A DNA stretch of 64,000 nucleotides from assembly GCA_007922305.1 (NCBI GenBank), contig ML677348.1, positions 15,155,584 to 15,219,583 on the forward strand, written 5' to 3'. The position numbers were made by a program, and so were the translations under genes. The first letter of the stretch is position 1, and every line of letters begins with the position of its first letter. Shown in pieces: positions 10,985 to 22,859 of the stretch. The notes under the pieces are model-generated. The model had not been told where the DNA came from. It made no database searches and saw only the letters and a program-made list of their open reading frames with translations. This DNA comes from Dermatemys mawii (Eukaryota > Chordata > Testudines > Dermatemydidae).

Positions 10985-11290
10985 AATCAGCAGAATAGCA
11001 TTTCAGTTCTCCAGCAGGAGGGTTCAGCATGCCCCAGTGAGCTGGTAGTCCTGCTCGACGTGAACAATAGTTTATGGGCCCAGCTCTCTGGGCGAGGCTA
11101 AGCACTTAAACAATCTATGGCCCTCAGCCTCCTGATTGGGGAAAACAGCAACAGTCTATCACCTCAGCCTTCTGACTTAAAGGTTATGCACATCCAGCCC
11201 CTCATACAAGGCCAGGGTCACGGTACCTGGGACCCACCCTATTCCACCAGGTCTCAGCCTAGTATATATCTAAGTAGCACAATTACTCAG
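10985..11290 (-). mobile_element. Inverted LTR/leader fragment of the same gypsy family
   Basis: The reverse complement closely follows 8560-8875. Shared strings include 'catagactgttgctgttt' versus 'gatagactgttgctgtttt', 'aggaggctgagggccatag', 'tttaagtgcttagc', 'ctaggctg.gacctggtgga' and 'gctgaaccctcct.ctggag'. It abuts the truncated RT of the plus-strand element. It may be a second, oppositely oriented insertion or the product of an inversion. Confidence 0.85.
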
Positions 11291-11390
11291 AATCATCTCC
11301 CTTTGATTGTACTGGCCTTCTGGGTATTAACTTCTTAGGGAAACTGGTGTCCATGTCCATACATAATGAGCCACACTTGGCTTCACCGAG

Positions 11391-11826
11391 GGCTGGTCTG
11401 CAAGAAAACTTACATTGGCATAGCTCTGTCTCTCAGATATGTGACAAATCCATGCCTCTGGAGAGACAGTTATGCCAATTTAACTCTCCTGTAAACAGCA
11501 TGAGGTTGATGGAAAGATTCTCCCATTGACGTCGCTACTGCCTCTCCGGGAGGTGGATTAACCATAGTGACAGAAGAATCTCTCCCACTGGCATAGGCTG
11601 TGCCAATGTAACACTTCAAAGTAGACACTACCTAAACCGACAGAAAGGGTTCGCTGGTTGCTGTAGTTAATCCACCTCCTCCAGCGGCAGTAGCTTGAAA
11701 TTCTTCCATTGTCCTAGAGTTGTCTACATGAGGATTTAGGTCACCTTAACACACCATTCAAGGGTCTGGATTTTTCACATCCCTGACATAGTTAAACTGA
11801 TCTAGTTTTCTGGTGTAGACCAGGCC
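11391..11826. mobile_element. MITE with 'ggcctggtctacac' TIRs
   Basis: Starts 'ggctggtctgca' (11391) and ends 'tggtgtagaccaggcc' (to 11826). Internal inverted similarity includes 'gggaggtggattaacc' (11549) against 'agttaatccacctcctcc' (11663). Non-coding; about 436 bp. Confidence 0.7.
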
Positions 11827-12089
11827 TTTGGTGCATAGCTGGGGTTTCATTCTCCAGCTGAACCTCAGATGTTGATTTCAATCGATGATCTAGACATTCA
11901 CCAGAATAAAGAACAAAGGCCTAATCATGCAGTCCTTGCTCAGGCAAAACTTCCATTTGAAGCCAATGGAGAGTTCTGTTTGACTAACAACTGTTGGGAG
12001 GGGCCTCCCAAGACCAATGAAAGGGGAGGCTTAATCAATTATTGCTCTTATGTATTAGCGTCTGGACTCCACAATGATAGCAGGACCCC

Positions 12090-12235
12090 TTGGTGAATGG
12101 TACTATAGATACACACAATAAGAGAAGGCTCCTTCCCTAAAACGTTTACAACCTAAAAAAACAAGACAGACAAAGACTAGGCAAAAGGAAATATTATCCC
12201 CATTTTACAGGCAGGCATAGTCCCGAATTCCTTGC
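12090..12235. mobile_element. Ancient L3/MIR-type repeat fragment
   Basis: 'acacacaataagagaaggctccttcc', then 'gtttacaacctaa', 'acaagacagacaaagac' and 'tatccccattttacaggcag' follow a very common amniote repeat. Diverged; class uncertain. Confidence 0.5.
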
Positions 12236-15200
12236 ATACCAAGCATTCCAATCTAAATTGTAGCAATGTCCAACATTGTTTCTAAAAACGAAATGGTTGG
12301 AAAAATTAGAAAAAACTGAGTTACTGGTTTTTAAAATAAATGCTGGCCTTTGTCAAATGAAGTGCACATCCAAATGCCATCAGAACAAACACTTACAGTA
12401 AGAAGGGGACTGCAGAAGTATTTCAGTGTCAGGACTGAACTAAAATATATTTCCATACTAATCAGATCCTGTAATCCTTGTGATCAGTCGCTGGGATTCC
12501 TGGAGATTTTCCCACACAACCATTTTAGGAAAACGAATAGCTCGGAATTATATGTTCAATATATTGTAATGGAGATATCTGTAAAGAGCTGTTACCTAAC
12601 CTCTGCTTAACACGGACTTTTCATTTGGAGGCTATTTTGGGTGAAAAATTTAGTATCTCAGGTCCCTAAAACACAATGTACTATTTGAGCTATACTGTGC
12701 AATACAAACAAAGGTACTAGATGAAGCAAATATTATATCTTCATAAGTGTAAAATTTTCCAGCTTATTACAGGAGAGATTTTGGGCCCAGTTCAGTGAGG
12801 TCCTACAAGGTGCTGAGAGCCTTCAATTTTCCCTGAAATCAAGGGAAACCAAAGGTGTTTGAACCCCTTCAACAGCTTACTATTAATGTTATGTCAACAC
12901 AACATGATGTGTTTTACAAAGACATGATTTGGTGTAGCTGAATGCAAAAATAAAACACAGATAAGGTTTCTAAATAAAAATTCCAGAAGAGAGAACTTTC
13001 AGAAATGATTCCAATCTGATCGACAGCAGGTACAAATAAAGCAGCTGTAATTCCATCCTCCTCCATTTTCTCCTAAGCACACAAAGTTTAAAGTGGGTAT
13101 AAGGATGCACAGAATTTTTTTCTTCTTTTCAGTTTTTATATATATTTTTAATGTACAGAAGAGATTTCAACTTCCCATATTAGCAGTTTTCCACTGAATC
13201 TCAGTAGCATTGCTCAAGTTATATCACATTTGAGTACGTTTTTCCTAAATGGCATTCATTGTGTATTACTATGGAAAATGATAATGTAATAAAAGACTGT
13301 CATACAAGCTTGCCTGCTTGAGCATCCACAGTACTCTGCACTAATGAGTGCTCTATAGCATGGAATCCTTTGGGGCATCCACAATTGCTGCCTGCTGGGG
13401 AATCAGATCCAAATATGACAGTGACAAAGGGGAGTGTTGAGCACCAGGCAGGCAGTTGAGTTATTTGCCTCTGTAAAACAGGACAGATGGCAAGGACTCC
13501 ATCACCAAAAGAGACCAAGTGACAGCAGTCCAGAGGCTGCTGAAGGTGGACTGGGCATTTTCCACTTAGTTCCTGCATCACACCCCTGGATAAGCTCAGG
13601 CTTTGTATGGGAGTTGAGTATTTCACTATAACATGGTTAAGGACCAACAGAGCTGGGCACCCATCCATCCAGGTACATATATAGTCCCCATCAGTGGCAC
13701 ACCTGCACTTCCTAATGATTTCAACTGGAATTGTGGTGTGCTCATTCCCTCTAAAAATCAGGTGTTTTTTTTAATAAGAGACAATATGTGGCATTAGGTG
13801 TTTAAATTTAAGCACCTGAAGTGTGAAAGTGTCAGCGAATGTCTTATTTTCTATTTCTGGCCGCTTTACACTATTTTAAGGATTTCACAGTTAACTAAAA
13901 CAACCCAGAAAATTAAATACAAAAAAAAAATCCAAATAAAGAACAAAACCAAAAAACATTTCAACTTCGTTGAATTCTGGTGACTTCCTAGCACAATCAT
14001 TTGCATGTAAAAGTATTATTTACACACTACAATACAACAGCAAACATATCATTGTAGAAGCATAAACCAAATCACACAGCAGCTCCAAGCCTCACATTGC
14101 TTACAGAATAGAAGCATAACTAAGTACAATGCAATAGAGAACAAACAACAAAGTACCAGCTAATGGTGACGGATCTACTCTTGCTGCCAGTGAAACCTGG
14201 GAATGAGGGGTAGAAAGAAGGCCTAAAACTGAACAAACATCCTCAGCTCTGGAGCTTACGGGAAATTCCCATACAAGATCTGAAAGTACGAATCTTTAAT
14301 TTAATGTTAAAGAAAGAAGGAAAACTGTTGTATAGAGATTCCAGTGGGTGTATTTGTGTGGAGACATGACTGAAGCATAGAGGAAAAGGAACAGGATTTT
14401 GGCAGTGGTGTTTCTGAGTGGGGAGCAGACCTGAGGGTGCTGGAGAGCTTGAGGCTGCAGTATCAAAGATGGAAAGTTGCAGCAGTGGAGACTAATGTTG
14501 TGGCAGCAGTGAACGAAAGGAAGGGAGGAATTTGGAAAGTATGGTAAAGAAAAAAAAAAAAGAGAAGAAGAAGATTTGGCCGAGGATGCAAGGAAAGAGA
14601 GAGAAGTCAAAGTTGTCACCAAGAGTTCAGATGAGTGGAGGATAATGATGTTATTGACAGAGAAAGTGGGAAAAGATACAGAAATTGCTCTCCTGCTCTG
14701 AGAATAGTGAGGATACACAAAGGTGTTCCTAATCAATGAGGGGGGAGGCGGGTATAGGGTGAATTTTGCAACCTCAACCTTAAAAAGTCAACCCCAGAAT
14801 GACAGTGATTAGCTCTGTGAAGGCATGTTGCAGCTGAAAGTAGGCTGGAAAGAAAAAGCATAGAAATTTTCTACATCTGTGCGCCTGCTGAGGTAGGTGC
14901 ACAGGAGTCCCCAAAATATATCTGCCTGGAGGAGTTACACCTCTTTGCCTTATTTGCTGCAATCCTGATTCTGAACTTAAAGAAACAGTCTATATCTTGT
15001 TTGTAGAAGGTGTCGTAACAATTCTTGCAGAAACCTTCAACAGTCAAAACCATCTCTGTCTAAAGTCATATGAATCTGCAACACAAATCTGGTATCTTAG
15101 CTTAATTCTAATTCAAATGCATTTATTAGAAAGGATCTTTGTAGTCTTGGTTCCTGCAAACCTTTAGTACAACTCTCTTGAGTAGAGGTTGCAAGACTTT

Positions 15201-17759
15201 TAGTTAACTAAAAATAAATAGATTTTCCACTGCATTCTCAGGAGCAGTCCCAGATTCTTTATTAAAAGCACCTTCTCTATATATTAATATTATTCAAACA
15301 TAATGCAAAAAAACCCACCTGCCAATGAAAATGAGTTAGCTTATATTTTTGAATGGTCATTTTATGAAACTGAATTCTGTTTCTAATTTTTTCTTATGTC
15401 AAATGCTCTCAGACAGTACTAAATGAGCTTAAAGCTCTCATACTGTCATGTATTTATTATTTTGTGCTGATAATGTACAAATAAATATTCATATTATTGT
15501 TTATACCAACCAGCCGCAGGAAATCAGACAATCAAGAACAACCACCAGTTGCATACCTGTTTTTTTTTTATATATTGTTTTTACTTAAAATATTTACCAT
15601 AATTTCTCACCCTCCCCCGCCCCTTCCACCCCCACACTTATTTCCAAAGAATATTTGGAGCAAACAGAATCTATACAAACACTATACAAATTGTTTTACA
15701 TTATATTATTTGCAATGGACAAATTACTCAAACGCACATTTTCCTCCTTGTGGCCAACTTTGGTTTAACTTCTTTAAATCAGAAGGCACAGTTCAGCTGA
15801 TCCTGGAATTGCTGCTAGACACTGTCATCAGTAGCAATACTCTACTTAGTGCTCTGGTTAGCTGTTAATTATTAGTGACCTCTATCATCCTCTGAATTAA
15901 ACAAGGAGAAAATAAAACTTTATCAAGATGGATTAGCCTGGCCACTAGAATTACAACAGTTTAGTATTCAAGAGAGAGGATCCTGGGACACACTATCTCA
16001 CTGACTGATAACAGCAGATAGCCAAGATGAAGAAAGTTTGTAAAGAAAAGGCAGCGGCGGGGGGAGGGGGAGGGATAACTGTCCAATGTTTTGTGATATC
16101 TTTTATTGTTTGTCTAGTTTGATTCCAGGGGTTTAGGCCCAATTATGTTCCCATTTTAGTTAATGTGAGAGTGTGCTACCACTGATTTCCAATGGGAACA
16201 GCAACCAGACCTTCCTGATATTTGATTCCTCTAAGCATATTTTTATCCTTAACATATATTTTGGGCATATATGTGTCTCTTGGGTTTGGACAAATGTGTT
16301 AAAATAAGAGACTTACCTACCTCACAAGCGCATTGTGTAAATGAGTGTTGTAAAGCACTGGGGATGTACACCGTTGTATTTTATTTCAGTTTATATATAA
16401 ACAAAAGTGTCTATCCCAGACTCTAGGTACCTTTAATAATTTTACAATCTTTATTACCACAGTGAGTGGTAATAAAATACACTAGATCCATGTTTTAGTC
16501 ATTTTTGCAAAATTGCTGGTGTTTCTAAATGCCAGGAATAAAGTGAAGAAGAAAACATTTACCTCTCCCTCTCCTAGAAAAGCCAAATAGAGATGAGAAT
16601 CTGAAATCACTGCAGACCTCAGTAAATATAATATATATATAATCTCAACAAATTTCACTTACCAAAAACTTTGCTGATATATACTTATTTGAACTGGTAT
16701 AACAAAGGAAATTTAAAAAATTACTTCTCTGTTTAAAAGCGAATAGGAAACAAACACAAACCAGCCAACAAATGTTAGGTACTAATGCCATTGCTGATCT
16801 GCACTATCAACTCTAAAAGAAGGGAGTTGTCTGGATGAATAAAAAAGATGAACTTTGAGTGATGACAGTTGTCCAAGCCATTGCTGTGAGGATTCACTGC
16901 TCACAGACGAATTTTACAGTACTTCCTTTAGAATACACTGCAGAAGATTAGAAGATATAGTACACCTAACTTTTATAAGCATGTTATTATATGCATCTCA
17001 TTTATAAAGTACTGAATCTTACCTGCACTGTCCTTCCTGCACAACCCCAAATTTGAATACACTCCAGGAACTTGTACCTTATTTCCTACTTCTATGAGTC
17101 TAAAGGAAAACTCGTTCACTGATAGGTTGACTACTTTTTGTCAAGAATTTATTTTTTCCATGTATCTATTTAGAATAAACAATTATACATGTATTCTTCA
17201 CTCTTATTCAGATTAATGGGAATCCTTTAAAGTACAACTGGTAACAGTTCATATACACTAAGACTGAAAGGACAAATATCTGGAAATCATCCACTATATT
17301 ATATATATTAGAAATTGAACCAGCTATGAATTTCCTCCATTTGCGGCTGTCCAGGCTTGCTTTTAAAAAAAAATAATCAGGGGACTTCCCATAGCTGAGA
17401 CTACTGTTCTGGAAATCCTGCTCAATGGTAGTAATTGCTTGTCCAAAAAGCACCGGTCAGATTCAGACTGGTATGCTAGTTATGCAAATGTGCTAACAAC
17501 AACAGACAAATCCTGATGTTTCATTGGCAGGTATTTCCAGTAGCAAGATTTCTAGACTACAAAATGAAATATGAAGGGGGAAAGTGCTTCAAAACGTGCC
17601 ATGTGGGTTTTTTTCCGCTAAATGAGAAGGAAAGAAATCATAATCGTGGGAAGACATGTCAGCGTTTAGCCATCCATAAAAGTGGTTTTCCTTGTGCTCC
17701 TCCTTTCGATCACAATACTGGCGTCAGTTTGTCTCCTGTATCTGTTTTCCCCCTCCCTT
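12236..17759. other. Largely unique sequence; presumed intron, no exon recognised
   Basis: AT-rich, with little recognisable repeat. Small landmarks are an A-rich run near 13919, a G-rich run at 16050-16073 and a C-rich stretch near 15608-15640. Frames of up to 146 codons (14296-14736, 13300-13668, both minus) have no family resemblance. If the CpG island at 18 kb is the SMAD9 promoter, this is SMAD9 intron 1; that is inference. Confidence 0.4.
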
Positions 17760-17906
17760 CGTCTTGCAAATATCTAGCATAGGAACAGCCAGCAAAGAGG
17801 GAGGGGGGAGAGGAATCAAGTATTTTAGCACAAGGAAACAATCCGCGCAGCAGCCTAAAAACACTTGAGAAGCAGATTCTTAACTTTGTCTTGAAATGCC
17901 TACAAG
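17760..17906 (+). other. Possible plus-strand exon end (splice donor only)
   Basis: 'tgcctacaag|gtaagtac' at 17906/17907 matches the donor consensus well and sits just upstream of the CpG island. The preceding ~150 bases have no conserved reading frame. It might be the first exon of a non-coding transcript running across the island, antisense to the putative minus-strand gene. A lone donor match can be chance. Confidence 0.2.
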
Positions 17907-17939
17907 GTAAGTACAATGCAGAGCAACCCAATGCACGAG

Positions 17940-18740
17940 AACCACGCGACCGCCCAGGGGAGAGGCCATGTCTTTCATTGCCTCCTCTGGGGTGTGATTA
18001 TAAAGCCCTGGAGGGAGGCGCGTTTCCTTCTGGGTCTGTGCCCCGAATCAGGGCCTGACCAGCTCGCGATGCCTGGGCAGAACCGGCATCCCCCCACCCC
18101 CCGGCGCTGCAGCTGATCTGTGTCGGGACGGGCAGACAGGCGCGTTCCCGCTTGGGCTTGGGGACAAGGGGACCCTGACAAAGGTCCGGTCCCGTCCCCC
18201 CGCATCTCTCCCGCCAGTCTCGGCACCTTCCCCCCAAGGTGCGGGGCGGGCACGTGCCGCAGGCTCCTGCCGCGCGGGAAGTTTGCAAAGCCGCGGGAGC
18301 TTTGCAGGCAGCCAGCGCTGGCCGGCCCCAGCCCGGGCTCTGCGGGGCGCCCCCCTGGCCGGGGGGAAGCTCCGCGCCGCTGCCCGGCGCGCGTGGGGAG
18401 GGGACAGGAGGTTCTTACCTGCCGCCCGTGCCTCGCTCTGCGGCTCGCACAGCCGCTCTGCCGCGGCGGGGACAGGGCTGCGGCAGGGGCGGCAGCAGCA
18501 GCAGCAGTCCCGGCCGGCGTCAGTCAGGCTGGAGCCGCCGAGCCTGTCTTAGTGCGCCGAGCTGGAGCGCGGCCAGGGAGCGCGTCTGCCTCGGTGCCGC
18601 CCCTGGGCGCTGCCCACGCCCACCCCAGCCGGGGAGGGAGGGTCAGGGCTGCGCTGGACCCTGCTCCGCTCCTGCCAGCAGCAAGGCGGGCTCCTCGCGG
18701 CGGGTGGGGGGGAATTCTTGGTATTCAGGGAGGGGAGCCC
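17940..18740. promoter_or_regulatory. CpG island / promoter region, probably of SMAD9
   Basis: An abrupt rise in G+C with many CpG dinucleotides in an otherwise AT-rich window, peaking at 18040-18690. It contains 'gggcggg'-type GC boxes and a CAG/GCA triplet run at 18490-18510. A minus-strand consensus donor lies inside it. Human synteny (ALG5, then SMAD9, both on the minus strand) makes SMAD9 the leading candidate. The long plus-strand frame here (18120-18860) is an expected artefact of GC-rich, stop-poor sequence. Confidence 0.7.
18419..18700 (-). other. SMAD9: Probable non-coding first exon (putative SMAD9 exon 1)
   Basis: On the minus strand the sequence runs through the CpG island to '...cacgggcggcag|gtaagaacct', a near-perfect splice donor at 18419/18418. 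No conserved start codon or MH1-domain frame is present, so this would be 5' UTR. The transcription start (here set near 18700) is a guess. The symbol is inferred only from the order ALG5-SMAD9 on the same strand in human. SMAD9 encodes a BMP-pathway receptor-regulated SMAD; none of its coding sequence is visible. Confidence 0.4.
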
Positions 18741-19683
18741 AGCGTGCTAGGCGCTGTACAGAGGCACCTCCGTCCCACGCTCCAGTGTGCTAGGCGCTGT
18801 AGAAATCCTAAACAGAAAAGCTCCCTGGGCCCGCTTCACTGGTGTATAGCACTGCCCTAGAAGGGCTAGAATTTAACTTGGGTGCTTGGAGGGGGCTGGA
18901 GAATCCAGGTGGCTGGTGTTACTCAGCCCCCAGCATCCATAGCAGTTGGAAATGCAGGGAGGTAGCTGTAGAAGATAACCAGTGGGTCACCCCCTTGCAT
19001 CCCTCTGCCCAAAGCAGGATCATTCCCTGAAGATGGTTTTACCTACTCACGCACCTGTCCCAAGCAATGGCCCTTTCCTTGTGACTCTAATTCCCACCCA
19101 AGGTAATCATTAATGCTGAGGGTACATTTGTAATGAGTTTATTCCTAATACATCCAACATTAATAGACAGCCAGGCTTGTCCGTTCATTGCAACAGAACG
19201 TGTTATAAGGGTGTTTATAAAAGGCATTAACCGATTTCATCCTTACCCCGAAGTAGACAACGTTGTAGTGCTTTATATGCTGCACTAATGTATAATGCGA
19301 CAAATGTTGGAAGGCAAAAGAGGCTCTGAAGGGCACAGCCATCTAGAGGTCAAAAGCACAAGGGGTCAGGGCCAGCATTGACAGCAACACTGCTCCTGTT
19401 CACCCGAAGAGCCCTGGAAGCATTATGCTTAATATAGGCATAAGGCTTTTCTTCTCCATTGGTGGAGCACTGGAGATCCTACCTCCAACTCCTGGGTGCA
19501 TGAGGCTCTCATCAGGGCCTTCCTTTTGCCCTTTTAATACAAAATATGTTGTAAATAACATCAAGGCACATTTGTGAGGGAGTTTTGGATTGTTACATCA
19601 ATTTAAGAGATTATGATTTTCTCAGGACAATGTAATTGGTAAACAGTAAAGTATTACAGATATATTACCTATCTGTTAATATA
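18741..19683. other. Intergenic; small duplication, no gene
   Basis: 'tgctaggcgctgta' occurs twice, at 18746 and 18787, in a phrase typical of L3-type repeat tails. The rest is not recognised. Confidence 0.45.
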
Positions 19684-19805
19684 AGGGTGACCAGATGTCC
19701 AGATTTTATAGGGACGGTCCTGATATTTGGGGCTTTGTCTTATATAAGTGCCTATTACCCCCCACCTCTTGCCCCACTATTTCACACTTGCTATCTGGTC
19801 ACCCT
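19684..19805. mobile_element. 122-bp MITE with 'agggtgaccagat' TIRs
   Basis: Begins 'agggtgaccagatgtcc' and ends 'ctatctggtcaccct', clear inverted termini. The interior 'attttatagggacggtcctgat' and 'cctattaccccccacc' is typical of this dispersed reptile family. A second copy lies at 22749. Confidence 0.85.
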
Positions 19806-20015
19806 AGTAATACTAGATATTAGTTATTAAATATTTAAATAATCATTTTCACTCTGTGTAACAGCTTGTAACAAAGCATATTATATAAAGCAGTGATACA
19901 CAGAGTTAAAGAGAAATGACGGTCACCAGTGATCTCTAGAGCTACATATATTGGCAACTGAAGTCCCTAGTAATAACTGGTACTTGTGAATGTAGGGCTC
20001 TAGGCACTGATCATT

Positions 20016-20545
20016 GAGGCTCCGTGTCGGTCATGGAGGTCGTGGAAATCATGGATTCTGTGACTTCTGCAGCAGTCAGGGTGGTTGACACCAGGGGCCA
20101 GCTGCTCAGGTGGCCCCGGGGACAGCCACACCAGTTGCTGCTGGAGCAGCTCTGCAGCCAACCGCTCGGGCGGCACTGCAGCCAGCTGCAGCAGTGCGGC
20201 TGGAGTGCACCAGTAGCTGCTCGGGCAGCCTCAGGCAGCTGACCCCAGGGACTGCCTGAGCAGCAGCTGGTGTGGCTGCCCCTGGGGACCACCAGAGGAG
20301 CTGTCCCAGGGGCGGCAGGAGCAGCAGTGCGTGGGCGACCTCGGGGCAGGGGAGCAGCTGCTGCTCAGTGGCCCCCTGGCCCCACTGCAAGCACCCCGAC
20401 CCCAACCCCCAGTTAAGATTTAGTCAGGGGTATATAGCACAAGGCATGGACAGCTCACAGGCTGTGAATTTTTGTTTATTACCCATGACCTGTCCATGAC
20501 TTTTACTAAAAATACCCATGACTAAATCATAGCCCTACTGATAGT
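20016..20545 (-). mobile_element. GC-rich dispersed repeat, complete-looking copy
   Basis: The right border 'ttagtcatgggtattttta' type sequence appears inverted at 20497-20540 with 'acccatgacctgtccatgac'. The left border is 'ggctccgtgtcggtcatgga'. Between them is a GC-rich CAGCTGCT-type interior. The same unit in the opposite orientation, split in two, is at 33733-33920 and 35073-35358. Frames of 90-100 codons inside are low-complexity artefacts. Family name unknown. Confidence 0.7.
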
Positions 20546-22234
20546 ACATAACAGGCACTGGCTAAATCTAGAGCTACAGCTGCACTGAGGGGTTCCAGCT
20601 GAATTAAATTAGGGCCCAAACCTCTGAAGTCTGTCTGCACGGATAATTAAAGATGCTGCCAAATGTTGGTCTGTTAATTTCACCCTGCCAACTTTTTCAT
20701 TACAAACTGTCTACACGGTAAAACAAACAGCACAGCTAGGTGGTTTGGGTAGGCATTAGAATACCTCACAACATACACACCCCCCCGGAATGGAATTATA
20801 GCTCCATAATAAAGTTTGCGGTGGGGTTGGGGGAATAATAGAACTATCCAATTCTAGGACAGCTTCAGCTTCCCTGCCAGGTCCTATGCATCTCAAGGCA
20901 GCTGCCACTTCCCTACTGTTGCTGTCTTCTATCACCTACGTGGAGGCTTCTTGATAGATGACTGGTCGAACAGATGCTATTATTCAAAAATCTATTATAA
21001 ACATTTATAAAGTGGCTGTCACCATAGCACCTAGGTGCTACATGAACCTTGACAGCCATAATAGCGTTTATCTGCAAGATTTATATATTTAAAACATTAC
21101 ATCACAGAAGTAAAGAAAAGGCACATAATAGGCTGCAATGTTTCATAGCAGCAGGGTTGTTTACTTAAGTAAAATACTGACTTTAAGCCGAACTGATATA
21201 AGCTAGTTGTAAACAAATTAAAATGTGTCCACACAAGCCTTGCACAGATTTAACTAAACTGATTTTAAAATTGATTTAGTCAAACACTGGAGCTAACGAG
21301 GTGCACCTGTTTTATCTTCCCGCCATGGTCCACTCCTGGAGTGCTTAGTCAGGTGAGAGACCTCCAGCTGTCGTCTGTCTCAGGGCAAGGACCTAAGTCC
21401 TACTTCCTTCTGACTGGGGGATTTAAGGCTGCATAGTCCCCTGGCCTTACACTGTGATATCCCCAGCAAGCCAGTCTGCCTGAACACCAAGACCTGGGCT
21501 GTGCTTTCTCTCCAAGCACAATGAGCAACATTTGCCAGCAGCTACAAGTTACCACACAACGCTTCCAAAGCAAAGTGCATTTATTTTTAGAGTAAAAGTA
21601 TTACAGAAAAAACGAAAGCAATAAAGTGCCAACATGCTTATTAAACATACCAGAAATCACTCATCTTCCACATGAGGAGTCTGGGAGGCCAGACTGTTCC
21701 TTCCAGTTCTTCAGCAACGGTTTAGGGATGTTTAGGACCAAAGCTCTGGTTCATTTGCTAAGCTAACCAGAAGACCCTGAGTCTGGTTAAACTCAGCCTT
21801 TCTATCCATCTCTCTCTCTTGATCTCCAGAAAACCCAGTTTGAACAAGTGTACGCAGACCATCCCAGGGAGTGGTACCACCCCCTGGAATTGTTTACAGG
21901 TCTTACTGAATCACCTTACTCAGCTCCCACTGTTTTTAGTTCCTGTAGGAGCTGCGGCAACCTCCCCCCATGCAATAGAACGCAATCATACACAAACCAT
22001 TAATACAATAATCCCCAAAAATACTGCATGGGATTGCAATATCTGTCACCATGCGTGTGTTTCTTGCATGCCCAGTTACAGTTCAGATTATACAGCACAC
22101 CTGCTGTAGTCACTTTATCGCAATGAGAGGATATGATAAGCATTGCCTCAAGCCCCAGGAAAGCAACTGAAGAGCACACCTCATGACTATAATTAATATG
22201 TTTTCACAGCCCTTGTGTGTATCACCCCTTCCTA
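20546..22234. other. Intergenic; MITE fragment and possible LTR-like repeat, no gene
   Basis: 21183-21300 resembles a degraded MITE ('ttgcacagatttaactaaac', 'aaaattgatttagtcaaac'). 21520-22080 looks like a dispersed repeat, possibly part of an LTR on the minus strand ('agtaaaagtattacag', 'caatagaacgcaatcataca'). I could not define its termini. No supported gene. Confidence 0.35.
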
Positions 22235-22580
22235 CTCTGAGTTCCTTCATTGGCTCCAGATCCCCTGCTGTGTCAATTTGAAAATCCTTGTTCTCACATT
22301 CAGGCTCTGCACAGCTCTGCTCCAGCCTACCATTCATCACTCATCACCTCTCACTCCCCTGTTCAAATACTGAGCTCTGCTAATCCCATCTTTCTCCATG
22401 CCTTCTCCCTCTCTCCCCCCCACTTGCCCCGCACCAAGTTTTTGGCTTCTCCTATGCTGTCTCCTATGTAAAGGACATACTCCCTGATCCTACATGTCAT
22501 GTAACCGTCTCCTTCAAATCCTTCCTCAACACCTCACATTTCCCACAAGCCCTAAAACTATGTGACAATTCTTCCCTTAC
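22235..22580 (+). mobile_element. L2-type LINE fragment (RT C-terminus)
   Basis: Translation gives 'LHWLQIPCCVNLKILVLTFR' followed by 'LCTALLQP', then after frame changes 'LLQILPQHL'. This matches the L2 reverse transcriptase C-terminus ('LHWLPIR.RI.FK.LLLTFKAL.GLAP', ending '...FKSLLKTHLF'). Many substitutions and frameshifts: an old copy. Confidence 0.65.
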
Positions 22581-22748
22581 GTTTAGGTCTGTATTTTGTC
22601 TTTTTAGACTGGAAGCTGTGTAGGAGAAACAGAGAGTAAATATAGCAGTGTATCTACAGAATTCTCTGTTTTCTTTACTTGTAGGATATAAACTAAATAC
22701 AACCCCCATACTATAATATGAACTACAGTGTTCTGGTTACAATAGATT

Positions 22749-22855
22749 AGGGTGACCAGATGTCCCGATTTTATAGGGAAAGTCCTGATTTTTGGGGCTT
22801 TTTCTTATATAGGTACCTAATACCCCCCACTTTCTGTCCTGATTTTTCACACTTT
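22749..22855. mobile_element. MITE with 'agggtgaccagat' TIR, 3'-truncated
   Basis: 'agggtgaccagatgtcccga', then 'ttatataggtacctaatacc' and 'cctgatttttcacactttc', parallel to 19684-19805. The right inverted terminus has been lost. Confidence 0.8.
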
Positions 22856-22859
22856 CACA

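Noticed and set aside
13300..13668. 122-codon minus-strand frame in presumed SMAD9 intron
   Set aside because: No resemblance to SMAD9 MH1/linker/MH2 or any family I know, and no flanking splice consensus in phase.
14296..14736. 146-codon minus-strand frame, Ser/Leu/Phe-rich
   Set aside because: Arises opposite purine-rich sequence; no domain, and biased composition explains the lack of stops.
18120..18860. 246-codon plus-strand frame rich in Ala, Gly, Pro and Arg
   Set aside because: It lies in the CpG island, where stop codons are rare. Other long frames overlap it on both strands, and there is no conserved domain, so it is a composition artefact.
20011..20499. Overlapping 70-100 codon frames rich in Ser, Cys, Gln and Leu
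   Set aside because: They are translations of CAGCTGCT-type repeat sequence within a dispersed repeat that recurs at 33.7-35.4 kb.
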